Positions 55,689-64,000 of a stretch of DNA of 64,000 nucleotides are shown piece after piece. The stretch comes from Nitrogeniibacter mangrovi (GTDB lineage Bacteria > Pseudomonadota > Gammaproteobacteria > Burkholderiales > Rhodocyclaceae): positions 310,001 to 374,000 of the forward strand of contig NZ_CP048836.1 in assembly GCF_010983895.1 (NCBI RefSeq), written 5' to 3'. Every line of letters starts with the position of its first letter. Positions within the stretch are counted from its first letter, which is position 1. Under the pieces are notes generated by a model that was not told where the DNA came from, made no database searches, and was given only the letters and a program-made list of their open reading frames with translations. Both the position numbers and the translations under genes were made by a program.

Positions 55689-58277
55689 TCAGAACCGCAC
55701 GCCCCAGGCCATATCCACGCGGCTTTCATGCGCTTCGTAACGCACCTGATCGCCGTTGGCCTGCGGGGGCGCGATGAAGCGGAAGGTGCCGAAGTCGATC
55801 TCCGAGTACTCGATGCGGAAGAAGCCGCGGGTCCCCAGCGCCATTTCCGTGCCCAGACCCAGGCGGGTCCCGTGGCGGTATTCGGCGAACTGGACCGGGG
55901 TGGCGTTGCCACGGGCGTATCGGGCATCGAATTTGGCGCGTTCCTCACCGATGCGCCCGTAGATCATCGCGCCGGGGGTCAGGCGATAGCCCAGTCGCAG
56001 TCCGGCGCCGTAGCTCCCCTTGCGATCGAGCGAGAAGTCGCGTCCGCCCGGCCCGCTGACCACGCGATCGTGGGCCCAGCCGAAGTCGCTGGTGGCCAGA
56101 TCGATTTCCGCGCCGACGTAGAGGCGACCGAAGGTGGTGTCGATGCCGGCAAAAAGGTCCAGGGCGGTACTCTGGTTGCCGAAGGTGGCGTCGAGAACGC
56201 TGTTGTCGGTACCGTGGATCGCATGCAGATCGGTGGCGAGCATGGCCTGACGGGCGCCGACGCCGGCATAGAAACCCTCGGGACTTGCCGGTGCCGGGGT
56301 GGCAGGCGCGGTGGCGGGATCGCCACCGCCGAAGCGCCAACCCAGACCGAGCGTGAACGCGCTGGTGGCCGGGGAGAAGGTCTGCGGGTTCTGGCCGTCG
56401 AACACGTGAAAGCCGTCGTAGTCCGTATAGGCGTATTCGCTCCGGATGAACGCATGCCTGCCCAGCGGAACCTCGGTCCCGACGCCAAAGCGCAGGCCGC
56501 GACGGGTGGTGTCCTGTTCGACGTTGGCGGCCGGTGTGGCCGCGGCATTGACATAGTGGGATGCGAAATCGGTCCACACCAGGCCCAGGCGCCCGTAGAT
56601 CAGGCCGCCGCTCATGTCATGACCCACGCGCAGTGCCACACCGCCCGTGTCTCCGGAGCGGACGCCGAAAATCCGGTCCTCGGCACCGAGCGGTGTGTCG
56701 ACATGGGCATGCGACCAGGCGGTGTCGCCCCGTTCCGCGGTGGCTTCCAGCGCCACCTGCCACCCACTGAGCGCGATGCCGTAACCCGCAAACAGGCCAC
56801 CGGTGGCGCCCGATCCGGCGAAATCGCCATCGTCTGTGTTGATGCTTGCGCCGGTGTCGCGCGCGCCGAAGGTGCTGGTCGCTGCGCTCATCGCGCCGGC
56901 GCTCACACCCAGGTAGAGGCCGCCCGCGGTGGCGGGGACAAAGGCGGAAGACAGGGTGGTCGGGGTGCCCGGCCAGCGTAGCTGGCGCTGCCGGGGTGCG
57001 TAGCCGACGCTGACGTACAACAGGTCGTCGAAATATTCGTACGCGGCCAGGGTCGAGCCGCGATGCAGGTAGCGGTAGCTGGCGCCAGCGAACCAGTCGT
57101 CATTGAGGTAATAACGCACCCCCAGATCGCCGCGCAGTGTCCGGTTGGTCAGATCGATCCCCTGATAATCGCTGCGGCCGTAGGCCAGGGCGCCTGTGAT
57201 CAGCCAGTGTGCGTCGAGGGCATGCTCGAGCTTGGCCGATACGTTGCTGGTGAAATAGCTCGATGCCCCGGCCAGTGTGGTCTCGTTCAGGGATTGGCTG
57301 AAGCGACCGGTGATGCGCGTTGCCGACGCGGCCTGCCAGCGCACCACCGCGCCGGCGTAGGGGCGGTGCACGTCCTGCAGTCGGGCGTCGTCGTAGTCCT
57401 GCTGAATTTCACCGGCGAAGGCCTCCCAGCGCACACGTCCGGTGCCGCCGCTGGCGCCGACGGTCACGCGGTGCCCGTCCGAGTCGCGCCGGTAGCCGTT
57501 GTCGTCCTCGGTCTCGTCGTAATGACGCGTGTCGGTGGTGACCTGGGCGAACACCGACAGCCCCGTCGCGACGGCGTAGCTGGCGCGCATGCCGATGGAG
57601 TCGAGGGTGCGGTCGCGATCATCGTTGGTGCCGAGGATGCCGGTGGGGGTGTCGAAGTCGAGGGTCTCGTGCACCAGCCCCAACCGCAGGGTCACATCCC
57701 CCAGGCGCTGGTTCACGCCAAGAACGACACCGTGGGTGTCATAGATCGTCGGCGTCTCCCCGCTGGTGCTCTCCGGTGAGCCGCGCTCTTCATGATCACG
57801 GCGGGCGTAAGCCTGCCCAAGGAGCTGGCCAGTGTCGGTCAGATCCACATGCCCCGCGGCCTTGAGCCAGTAGTCGTCCGTGTTTTCGGCGCTGTGGGCC
57901 GGATAGCTCGTCAGGTCGGCGCCGGCGGACAGGTCGAGGCCGTGGCGAGCCCACTGTGAGCGTGCTTCGATGGCCGGGGTCAGCGTGGTGACCCAACTGC
58001 GGGTTTCGCCGCGCGCTTCACCGTAGAGGTTGCTGTCCAGCCCGTGGGTCAGCGTGATCGAGGGATAGACACGGAAGTTGCCCCAGGGCAGGCCCGTGCG
58101 TGCCTTGAGCTCGCCTTCGGCATCGCGATCGGCCGTTTCCCGCGAGGCCTCCGTCCGGGTGAGGCCGTCGTCGGTCGACTGCGCAAAGACCGGTGTCGCG
58201 ATGGCGAACAGGCTGGCCAGCAGCATTGCCAGAGGGTGCAGAGGGCTCGGAGGTGTGGGCGAAGTCGGACTTTTCAT
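55689..58277 (-). CDS. Multi-barrel outer-membrane protein
   Basis: The start at 58277 gives 862 residues with a signal peptide (LLASLFAIATPVFA, cut near residue 33). Residues about 60-430 look like a BBP2-type barrel (WGNFRVYPSITLTHGLDSNLYGEARG and a run of paired strands). Two OmpA/porin-like units follow, each starting with GLYLGVSAG or GFYAGVGAR and containing AGYGIALSGWQ / VGAEIDLATSD. They end with a YGRLG / YGRIG strand and a FIRSEYAYTDYDGF / FFRIEYSEIDFGTF strand, about 440-645 and 655-862. The chain ends AWGVRF with a C-terminal Phe. A fusion of one large and two small barrels is unusual. Function unknown; an FNR-like regulator gene is next door. Confidence 0.8.
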   Translation of the reverse strand: MKSPTSPTPPSPLHPLAMLLASLFAIATPVFAQSTDDGLTRTEASRETADRDAEGELKARTGLPWGNFRVYPSITLTHGLDSNLYGEARGETRSWVTTLTPAIEARSQWARHGLDLSAGADLTSYPAHSAENTDDYWLKAAGHVDLTDTGQLLGQAYARRDHEERGSPESTSGETPTIYDTHGVVLGVNQRLGDVTLRLGLVHETLDFDTPTGILGTNDDRDRTLDSIGMRASYAVATGLSVFAQVTTDTRHYDETEDDNGYRRDSDGHRVTVGASGGTGRVRWEAFAGEIQQDYDDARLQDVHRPYAGAVVRWQAASATRITGRFSQSLNETTLAGASSYFTSNVSAKLEHALDAHWLITGALAYGRSDYQGIDLTNRTLRGDLGVRYYLNDDWFAGASYRYLHRGSTLAAYEYFDDLLYVSVGYAPRQRQLRWPGTPTTLSSAFVPATAGGLYLGVSAGAMSAATSTFGARDTGASINTDDGDFAGSGATGGLFAGYGIALSGWQVALEATAERGDTAWSHAHVDTPLGAEDRIFGVRSGDTGGVALRVGHDMSGGLIYGRLGLVWTDFASHYVNAAATPAANVEQDTTRRGLRFGVGTEVPLGRHAFIRSEYAYTDYDGFHVFDGQNPQTFSPATSAFTLGLGWRFGGGDPATAPATPAPASPEGFYAGVGARQAMLATDLHAIHGTDNSVLDATFGNQSTALDLFAGIDTTFGRLYVGAEIDLATSDFGWAHDRVVSGPGGRDFSLDRKGSYGAGLRLGYRLTPGAMIYGRIGEERAKFDARYARGNATPVQFAEYRHGTRLGLGTEMALGTRGFFRIEYSEIDFGTFRFIAPPQANGDQVRYEAHESRVDMAWGVRF

Positions 58278-58334
58278 GGTGGCGTGCTCGATTCGGTGCG
58301 CCGGCATTCGATGACGAACCGGTGCAGGGAGGCA

Positions 58335-58348
58335 ATGACAATTCGCAA
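58335..58348. promoter_or_regulatory. FNR/FixK-type box before the multi-barrel protein gene
   Basis: ATGACAATTCGCAA resembles TTGA-N6-TCAA with two mismatches, 58 bp before the ATG in the short gap (58278-58363) behind the regulator gene. Confidence 0.45.
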
Positions 58349-58363
58349 TCGGTTTGTGCGTGG

Positions 58364-59071
58364 CTACCCGTCGGCGATGCGGTGCAGTCGGGCCGTATCG
58401 CATTCACCGAAGTGCGTCGGGTGCTCGCGGACGAGTCCTGCGCGTTTGAAGCGCGCCATCATCCGACTGGCCGTCTCGGTCGAGACGCCGATGATCGAGC
58501 CGATGTCCTCTCGGGACAGTTTCGGGCAACGCCCCGAGCCCTGCGCGCCGTCCAGTTTGAGGAGGAGGCGGGCGAGCCGGGCTTCGGCGGTGCCGGTCGA
58601 CAGTTCGGTAATGAAGCTGTCGGCTTCGTCCAGGTTGCGCTGCCATTGCGCCATGAGCCGGTCGTAAACCTGTCGGTCGAACTCTTCGAGCACATGGATC
58701 AGTGCGGCCGGCAACTGGCAGGCGCGCACCTCGGACACCGCCGTCGCGGTGTGCCTGTAGTGATGATTGACCAGGCTTTCGAGGCCGATGATGTCGCCGT
58801 CCTGGCGCAGGCGGACGATACGCTGGTTTCCGTTGGGAAGACTCTGGGTGAGCTTGACCAGCCCCGATCGGACGAGGGTGACCGTGCGGGCCACGCCCCC
58901 TTCCTGATAGAGCTGCTCGCCCCGTGAGAAGCTGCGCTCATGGAGCGTATCGGCGAGTTGCCGAACGGTATCGGGCAGTGCAGTCGAGTGTGTGAAGGCC
59001 TCGCTCAGACAGCACTCGAGGCAAGGTTTCTGCGCCGGGACGGCGTGGGGGCAGCCGATGAGCGGAGTCAT
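58364..59071 (-). CDS. CRP/FNR-family regulator with FNR-like cysteines
   Basis: The start at 59071 gives 235 residues. N-terminal Cys7, Cys17, Cys20 and Cys21 and internal Cys118 (VRACQLPAALIHV, aligned with Cys122 of E. coli FNR) suggest an oxygen-labile iron-sulphur cluster. A cyclic-nucleotide-like barrel (GVARTVTLVRSGLVKLTQ) precedes a dimer helix. The winged helix (REDIGSIIGVSTETASRMMARFKRAGLV) has the E-x-x-S-R recognition pattern of FNR/FixK proteins binding TTGA-N6-TCAA. Boxes of this type occur before its own gene and before three neighbouring genes, so it is the likely local regulator. Confidence 0.9.
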   Translation of the reverse strand: MTPLIGCPHAVPAQKPCLECCLSEAFTHSTALPDTVRQLADTLHERSFSRGEQLYQEGGVARTVTLVRSGLVKLTQSLPNGNQRIVRLRQDGDIIGLESLVNHHYRHTATAVSEVRACQLPAALIHVLEEFDRQVYDRLMAQWQRNLDEADSFITELSTGTAEARLARLLLKLDGAQGSGRCPKLSREDIGSIIGVSTETASRMMARFKRAGLVREHPTHFGECDTARLHRIADG

Positions 59072-59134
59072 TGTGGTCTCGACATCTTTCGTAACACGTC
59101 GACCACAGTATTCATCCGAAAGTATTAGTGTATC

Positions 59135-59148
59135 CTGATATTTGTCAA
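59135..59148. promoter_or_regulatory. FNR/FixK-type box upstream of the regulator gene
   Basis: The minus strand reads TTGACAAATATCAG, close to TTGAT-N4-ATCAA. It is centred about 40 bp before a start predicted from AATACT near 59110, suggesting autoregulation; it could also affect the divergent flavin reductase gene. Confidence 0.6.
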
Positions 59149-59243
59149 ACCTTTGCTTTCCCGCGGCTGAGGGGAGCGGCGCAGTCGACGCCAGGGGATA
59201 CGGCAGGGATAATGCGGGGCTGACCTCGAAAGACGCCAATGCA

Positions 59244-59732
59244 ATGACTGCTCGCCCCGACTCCTCCCAGCGCGCCCTGCGTGACAGCCTCGGCATGTTC
59301 GCCACCGGTATCACCGTGGTGACCGCCCGCGCGCCGGACGGCACGCCGGTGGGCCTGACCGTCAATTCCTTCAATTCGGTGTCGCTCGATCCACCGCTGA
59401 TCGTCTGGTCGCTGGCCTCGCATCTGCCCAGCGTGGCGGTGTTTTCCCATTGCGAGTACTACGCCATCAACGTGCTCGCCGAGGACCAGCAGCACCTGTC
59501 GCAGCGCTTCGCGACGCGGGACATCGACAAGTTCGCGGGGCTGGAACTGCGGGACGGTCTGGGCGGTGCGCCCTTGCTCGACGGCTGTTGCGCGTGGTTC
59601 GAATGCCGCAACACCACCTTGCACGACGGTGGCGACCACCTCATGTTCGTCAGCGAAGTGACACGCCATACCCATGAGGCGAAGCCGCCGCTGATCTATT
59701 TCGGCGGGCGCTACCGGCAGCTGAAGCCGTGA
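59244..59732 (+). CDS. Flavin reductase domain protein
   Basis: The 162-residue protein of the flavin reductase-like split-barrel family has LRDSLGMFATGITVVTARAPDGTPVGLTVNSFNSVSLDPPLIVWSL and YAINVLAEDQQHLSQRFA. GGDHLMFVSEVTR and a C-terminal PLIYFGGRYRQL complete it. It supplies reduced FMN/FAD to a partner monooxygenase or is a stand-alone reductase; no partner lies adjacent. Start at 59244 fits the family N-terminus. Confidence 0.9.
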   Translation: MTARPDSSQRALRDSLGMFATGITVVTARAPDGTPVGLTVNSFNSVSLDPPLIVWSLASHLPSVAVFSHCEYYAINVLAEDQQHLSQRFATRDIDKFAGLELRDGLGGAPLLDGCCAWFECRNTTLHDGGDHLMFVSEVTRHTHEAKPPLIYFGGRYRQLKP

Positions 59733-59768
59733 GGGCGTGCGAGGCTGGGTGATCGGACGGAGCGGGGC

Positions 59769-59842
59769 TGGAGCGGGTGAAGGGAATCGAACCCTCGTAT
59801 GCAGCTTGGGAAGCTGCCGTTCTACCATTGAACTACACCCGC
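59769..59842 (-). tRNA. tRNA-Gly (anticodon CCC)
   Basis: The minus strand folds as a complete cloverleaf: acceptor GCGGGTG / CACCCGC, a D-arm with TTCAATGGTAGAA, an anticodon arm GCAGC-TTCCCAA-GCTGC with CCC at positions 34-36, and a T-arm GAGGG-TTCGATT-CCCTT. The discriminator is U and CCA is encoded. It closely resembles E. coli tRNA-Gly(CCC). Confidence 0.96.
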
Positions 59843-59987
59843 CCGGGTGATCGGTCGCGAACGCGACAGCGCGGATTGTAGCCGTGCGCCGTGGCGTTTG
59901 GCAATTTCGCCGCATCCGGCCCCGCCGGGGCGTGCGTGGCCCCATGCTACAATCGGGGCCTTCCGAACGCGTGTTTCGACCCCGCTC

Positions 59988-60197
59988 ATGTCCGAGATTT
60001 CGCTGCGCATCAATGGCCAGCCCGAGGTGTTCGCCCCACCCCTGACGGTGGCCGACCTGCTCGTGGCCAAGGGGCTCGCGGGCAAGCGGCTGGCGGTGGA
60101 ACGCAACGGCGACATCGTGCCGCGCGGGCAGCATGCGGTGACGGAACTGTGCGACGGTGACCGACTCGAAATCGTCGTGGCCGTCGGCGGCGGCTGA
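59988..60197 (+). CDS. thiS: Sulphur carrier protein ThiS
   Basis: The 69-residue ubiquitin-like protein ends in the required GlyGly (VAVGGG), whose thiocarboxylate donates sulphur for the thiazole ring of thiamine. It begins [12 protein letters not shown] and lies 34 bp before thiG. A TACAAT -10-like element at 59948-59953 lies inside a GGCCCC/GGGGCC inverted repeat. No TPP riboswitch was recognised. Confidence 0.95.
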   Translation: MSEISLRINGQPEVFAPPLTVADLLVAKGLAGKRLAVERNGDIVPRGQHAVTELCDGDRLEIVVAVGGG

Positions 60198-60231
60198 GCG
60201 CCGCGTCCTCCCTCCTTTTCGGTGATCCAGC

Positions 60232-61017
60232 ATGAACGACTCCCTTGTCATTGCCGGCAAGTCGTATGACTCCCGTCTGCTCGTGGGCACGGGCAAATAC
60301 CGGGATTTCGCGCAGACCCGCGAGGCCATCGAAGCCAGCGGCGCGCGCATCGTCACGGTGGCGATCCGCCGCACCAACATCGGCCAGAACGCCGACGAGC
60401 CCAACCTGCTCGACGTCCTGCCGCCGGAGCGCTTCACCATCCTGCCGAACACCGCCGGCTGCTACACGGCGGACGACGCGGTACGCACCCTGCGCCTGGC
60501 GCGCGAACTGCTCGACGGCCACGCGCTGGTCAAGCTCGAGGTGCTCGGCGACCCCGAGACCCTGTTCCCCAACATGCCCGAAACCCTCAAGGCCGCGCAG
60601 ACCCTGGTCAAGGACGGTTTCGACGTGATGGTGTACTGCTCCGACGACCCGATCCAGGCGCGCATGCTCGAGGACATCGGCTGCGTGGCGGTGATGCCCC
60701 TGGCCAGCCTCATCGGCTCGGGCATGGGCATTCTCAATCCCTGGAACCTGCAGCTCATCATCGAGCAGAGCCGGGTGCCGGTGCTGGTCGATGCCGGCGT
60801 GGGCACCGCGTCGGATGCGGCCATCGCCATGGAGCTGGGTTGTGACGGGGTGCTCATGAACACCGCCATCGCCAAGGCCCAGGACCCGGTGCGCATGGCC
60901 GCCGCGATGAAGAAGGGGGTCGAGGCCGGGCGCGAGGCCTTCCTCGCCGGGCGCATGCCGAAGAAGACCTACGCGGCGAGCCCGAGCTCACCCACGACCG
61001 GCCTGATCGGCCGCTGA
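60232..61017 (+). CDS. thiG: Thiazole synthase
   Basis: The 261-residue TIM-barrel enzyme has an N-terminal [15 protein letters not shown] and the Schiff-base Lys101 in [44 protein letters not shown] and the phosphate loop [30 protein letters not shown] are also present. It builds the thiazole phosphate of thiamine from 1-deoxyxylulose phosphate, dehydroglycine and ThiS thiocarboxylate. Confidence 0.97.
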   Translation: MNDSLVIAGKSYDSRLLVGTGKYRDFAQTREAIEASGARIVTVAIRRTNIGQNADEPNLLDVLPPERFTILPNTAGCYTADDAVRTLRLARELLDGHALVKLEVLGDPETLFPNMPETLKAAQTLVKDGFDVMVYCSDDPIQARMLEDIGCVAVMPLASLIGSGMGILNPWNLQLIIEQSRVPVLVDAGVGTASDAAIAMELGCDGVLMNTAIAKAQDPVRMAAAMKKGVEAGREAFLAGRMPKKTYAASPSSPTTGLIGR

Positions 61018-61087
61018 GCGGCCCGCGCCACCGACATTCCGGGCCGGGTGCCGTCGCCCCGGCCCGATGCTTTGCTGGAACCATTGC

Positions 61088-61804
61088 ATGACCGACCACG
61101 CCAAACCCGATCCCGCGACCGAGGCCGCACCACGGCTGTCGCGCCGGCCCATCCGCAGCTTCGTGCTGCGCCAGGGGCGCATGTCCGACGCCCAGACCCG
61201 CTTTCTCGAGGCCAAGATGCCCGAGGTGGGGATTTCCTATGCCCAGGCACCCGTCGACCTGAACGCGGTGTTCGGCCGCACCGCGCCCAAGGTGGTGGAG
61301 ATCGGCTTCGGCATGGGCGACGCCACCGCCAAGATTGCCCAGCACCTGCCCGACACCGACTTCGTCGGCATCGAGGTGCACAGCCCCGGCGTGGGCAACC
61401 TGTGCAAGCTCATCGAGCTCGAGGACATCGGCAACATCCGCATCATTCAGCATGACGCGATGGAGGTGATGGAAGACATGATCGCGCCCGACAGCCTCGA
61501 CGGCGTGCATGTGTTCTTTCCCGATCCTTGGCCCAAGAAGCGCCATCACAAGCGCCGCCTCATCCAGCCGGCCTTCGTCGCCCTGCTGGCGAGCCGCCTC
61601 AAGCCGGGCGGCTACTTGCACTGCGCCACGGATTGGGAGGAATATGCCGAACAGATGCTGGCCGTGCTCGCGGGCGAAGCCTCGCTGGCCAACACCGCGA
61701 AGGACTATGCGCCGCGACCCGAGTACCGCCCCCTGACCCGCTTCGAGGCCCGCGGTTTGCGCCTGGGCCACGGGGTGTGGGACCTGGTGTTCCGGCGTCG
61801 CTGA
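61088..61804 (+). CDS. trmB: tRNA (guanine-N7-)-methyltransferase
   Basis: The 238-residue protein has a class I SAM fold: [16 protein letters not shown] (SAM loop), [13 protein letters not shown], and the family signature [25 protein letters not shown]. It methylates G46 of tRNA. Start at 61088 (MTDHAKPD) chosen; the thiS-thiG-trmB order is common in betaproteobacteria. Confidence 0.96.
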   Translation: MTDHAKPDPATEAAPRLSRRPIRSFVLRQGRMSDAQTRFLEAKMPEVGISYAQAPVDLNAVFGRTAPKVVEIGFGMGDATAKIAQHLPDTDFVGIEVHSPGVGNLCKLIELEDIGNIRIIQHDAMEVMEDMIAPDSLDGVHVFFPDPWPKKRHHKRRLIQPAFVALLASRLKPGGYLHCATDWEEYAEQMLAVLAGEASLANTAKDYAPRPEYRPLTRFEARGLRLGHGVWDLVFRRR

Positions 61805-61839
61805 TCCGCTGAACCGACTCGAACAAGGAATCGCGCCTC

Positions 61840-63639
61840 ATGTGGCGAATCATCACCGCTCCGTTCCGTTTCCTGTGGGCCGCCATCGACGGCGTGCGCC
61901 GGGTGCTCGCCAACCTGCTCCTGCTCATCGTCCTGGTGGTGCTGGTCGCCGCCTGGTGGAAGGAGCGCGCGCCGGTGGTGCCGGCCGGCTCGGCGCTGGT
62001 GATCGCGCCGGAGGGGCGCCTGGTGGAGGCGGCCACGCCGCCGTCGCCGACCGACCTGCTCCAGGGCGGGCGCGGGGTTGCCGAGGTGGTGCTCGATGAC
62101 ATCCTCACCGCCATCCGGCGCGCCGGCACCGATTCGCGCATCAGCGCGCTGGTGATCGCGCCCGGGCGCCTGGGCCCGGCGCCGGCCAGCAAGCTGGCGG
62201 CCATCCGCGACGCGATTGCGGACTTCAAGCGCAGCGGCAAGCCGGTGTATGCCCATGCCGGCCGTTTCAACCAGGCCCAGTATTACCTGGCCAGCGCGGC
62301 CGACCAGATCGTCATGGCGCCCGACGGCTATGTGCTGGTGCAGGGCTTGGCCGCCTACGACGCCTTCTACAAGCGCGCGCTCGACACCCTGGGCGTGAAG
62401 GTTCACGTGTTCCGTGCCGGCAAGTACAAGTCCTTCGTGGAACCATACTCGCGCGAGGGCATGTCCACCGAGAACCGCGAGATGACCCAGGGGCTGATCG
62501 ACTCGATCTGGGCCGATCTGAAGTCCGACATGGCGGCGGCCCGCAAGATCAACGAGTCGGCCATCGACACCTATGTGAACGATTACCGGCGCCAGCTCGA
62601 AGCCGCCGGCGGCGATCCGGCGGTCATGGCGCAGCGCGCCGGGCTGGTCGACCAGCTGCTCGACGACAACGCCTGGGAGAGCCTGCTGGCCGACAAGGTG
62701 GGTCGCAACGGCGCCGGCAAACTGCGTCTGGTGGACATGGACGCCTACCTGGCGGGCACCCACGACTGGATTCCGCAGCAGGGCGCCGGCATCGCGGTGG
62801 CGACCCTGGAAGGGGCCATCGTCGACGGCGACGGGCCGCCGGGCACCGTGGGCGGCGATTCGGTCGCCCGCCTGCTGCGCTCGATGCGCGACGACCACCG
62901 CATCCGTGCCGTGGTGCTGCGCATCGACAGCCCGGGTGGGAGCGCCTTCGCGGCCGAGCAGATCCGGGTGGCGGTGCAGGCGCTGCGCGATGCCGGCAAG
63001 CCGGTGGTGGTGTCCATGAGCTCGGTGGCCGCTTCCGGCGGCTACTGGATCGCCACCGGCGCCGACGAGATCTGGGCGCAGCCGATGACCCTGACCGGCT
63101 CGATCGGCGTGTTCGGCCTGTTCCCCGACCTGTCCGAACCGCTCGAGCGGATCGGCGTCGACATCGACGGGGTGCGCACCTCTCCGCTGGCCGGGGCCAT
63201 GGACCCGCGACGGCCGCTCTCGGACGACGCGCGCGAAGCCTTGCAGCTGAGCGTGGAGCACACCTACACGCGCTTCGTCCAGCGCGTGGCGGCGGCGCGG
63301 CACATGTCCATCGCCGATGTGGACGCGCTGGCCCAGGGGCGCGTATGGACCGGCGCCGAAGCCAAGGCGCGCGGCCTGGTCGACCAACTCGGCGGCCTCG
63401 ACCAGGCGGTGGCCGCGGCGGCACGGCTGGCCGGCGTGACCGACTACCATCGCATCGACGCGACCGAATCCCTGCCCCTGCAGCTGCAGCTGCTCAAGAT
63501 CGTCCTGCCCGAGGCGCGCGCCATCCGTCCGACAGCAGCGGACGCCTGGCTCTCGGCGCTGGACGCCCAGGTGCGGCAGTGGGCAAGCTGGAACGATCCG
63601 GCCCATCTCTACGCCCACTGTCTGTGCCAGCCGATGTAG
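61840..63639 (+). CDS. sppA: Signal peptide peptidase SppA, long (67K) type
   Basis: The 599-residue protein has one TM (about 25-43) and tandem Clp-like peptidase domains. In the N-terminal half the catalytic Lys197 is in GKYKSFVEPYSREGM; in the C-terminal half Ser399 is in SVAASGGYWIATGADEIWAQP. The Lys/Ser dyad across repeats is the hallmark of full-length SppA, which degrades cleaved signal peptides in the inner membrane. Confidence 0.95.
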   Translation: MWRIITAPFRFLWAAIDGVRRVLANLLLLIVLVVLVAAWWKERAPVVPAGSALVIAPEGRLVEAATPPSPTDLLQGGRGVAEVVLDDILTAIRRAGTDSRISALVIAPGRLGPAPASKLAAIRDAIADFKRSGKPVYAHAGRFNQAQYYLASAADQIVMAPDGYVLVQGLAAYDAFYKRALDTLGVKVHVFRAGKYKSFVEPYSREGMSTENREMTQGLIDSIWADLKSDMAAARKINESAIDTYVNDYRRQLEAAGGDPAVMAQRAGLVDQLLDDNAWESLLADKVGRNGAGKLRLVDMDAYLAGTHDWIPQQGAGIAVATLEGAIVDGDGPPGTVGGDSVARLLRSMRDDHRIRAVVLRIDSPGGSAFAAEQIRVAVQALRDAGKPVVVSMSSVAASGGYWIATGADEIWAQPMTLTGSIGVFGLFPDLSEPLERIGVDIDGVRTSPLAGAMDPRRPLSDDAREALQLSVEHTYTRFVQRVAAARHMSIADVDALAQGRVWTGAEAKARGLVDQLGGLDQAVAAAARLAGVTDYHRIDATESLPLQLQLLKIVLPEARAIRPTAADAWLSALDAQVRQWASWNDPAHLYAHCLCQPM

Positions 63640-63724
63640 GCGCAGCATCTTGTTGCAGATTGGCGGATGCCGTCGGCACCGCGGGCGGGTAGTGTTCGGT
63701 GCCAATCGCGATCCGGAGGAGACC

Positions 63725-64000
63725 ATGAAGAGACGTCTGATGCTGGCCCTGGCCCCGCTGTGGGTGGCCGCCTGCAGTACCGCGCCCGTGCCCGAGGCGA
63801 CAGTGGTGAGCGCGCCGGAGGCGCCGAGCGGCGGCCCGCAGCAGATGGAATTCAAGCTCGCCAGCGGACGCTACGACTGCGATGCGGGCCAGACCGTCGT
63901 GGTCCAGCGCCATGCCGACGACGGCAATCGCATCGAGGTGCGCTGGAAGGGCCGTTCGGCCGCGCTCGAGCGCAACCCGTCGGCCTCGGGCCTGCCGCGC
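63725..64000 (+). CDS. MliC-type lipoprotein, cut by window edge
   Basis: 92 residues are visible. A lipoprotein signal peptide with lipobox WVAAC (Cys17) is followed by a Pro/Ala linker and the start of a C-type lysozyme-inhibitor domain (FKLASGRYDCDAGQTVVVQR). CGGAGGAGACC precedes the ATG. MliC proteins bind lysozyme at the periplasmic face. The C-terminal half lies beyond the window. Confidence 0.8.
   Translation, partial: MKRRLMLALAPLWVAACSTAPVPEATVVSAPEAPSGGPQQMEFKLASGRYDCDAGQTVVVQRHADDGNRIEVRWKGRSAALERNPSASGLPR

Noticed and set aside
59880-59987. TPP riboswitch before thiS
   Set aside because: The 108-bp leader region lacks recognisable THI-box elements; only a -10-like box within an inverted repeat was seen.

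Overview
The window is high-GC chromosomal DNA, densely coded on both strands, and most likely from a denitrifying betaproteobacterium of the Rhodocyclales (Aromatoleum / Azoarcus / Thauera-like). That placement is an inference from a five-gene acetophenone-carboxylase-type operon, thiS-thiG-trmB linkage, FecR/CHASE2-kinase modules, an FNR-like regulator and many sigma-54 promoters. No IS element, phage gene, CRISPR array or rRNA was seen.

Region 1 (1-22.7 kb) is a ketone-catabolic island. On the minus strand an operon carries 3-oxoacid CoA-transferase A/B, a soluble PAS-PAS chemoreceptor, an SCP2-type thiolase and an acyl-CoA synthetase cut by the window edge. Divergent from it lies an envelope cluster: a Ycf48-like propeller, an MMPL/RND transporter, a DUF1302 outer-membrane protein and a DUF1329 periplasmic protein. 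Next come an AcoR/AcxR-like sigma-54 activator and apc1-5, an ATP-dependent ketone carboxylase. The implied route is ketone + CO2 to 3-oxoacid, to 3-oxoacyl-CoA, to thiolytic cleavage. Each of these transcription units has a -24/-12 promoter (4387-4402 minus, 4785-4800, 12062-12077, 14765-14780). Full or partial copies of one palindrome, CCGTCCGGAATCCGGACGG, lie about 118-163 bp upstream of the predicted starts, so the activator probably controls the whole island and itself.

Region 2 (22.7-28.3 kb) holds a CobW-type GTPase, a Baeyer-Villiger monooxygenase, a MetX-fold alpha/beta hydrolase and an AraC regulator. It looks like an oxygen-dependent ketone route parallel to the carboxylase.

Region 3 (28.3-36.4 kb) is a second, apparently undescribed sigma-54 circuit. 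A histidine kinase / NtrC-type regulator / DedA operon appears to act through a palindrome near GGTGGAWWTNNACC. The sites lie about 88-117 bp upstream of -24/-12 promoters for a truncated CyoA-like membrane protein, a Sel1-repeat protein, YfdX, a DUF1269-like protein and the kinase operon itself.

Region 4 (36.4-53.6 kb) is mostly housekeeping and sensory: an MBL-fold hydrolase, an OmpR-type regulator, MscL, a LysM-FecR protein with a CHASE2 kinase and an AsmA-like protein, nitronate monooxygenase, DUF945, UbiX (apparently frameshifted near its end), an Aap amino-acid ABC transporter, a Lon-N-domain protein and MutY.

Region 5 (53.7-59.2 kb) contains three small or medium secreted proteins of unknown function, an 862-residue multi-barrel outer-membrane protein and an FNR-like regulator. 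FNR/FixK-type boxes (near TTGACAATTGTCAA) lie in front of four of these five genes.

Region 6 (59.2-64 kb) has a flavin reductase, tRNA-Gly(CCC), thiS-thiG, trmB, sppA and the start of an MliC-type lipoprotein.
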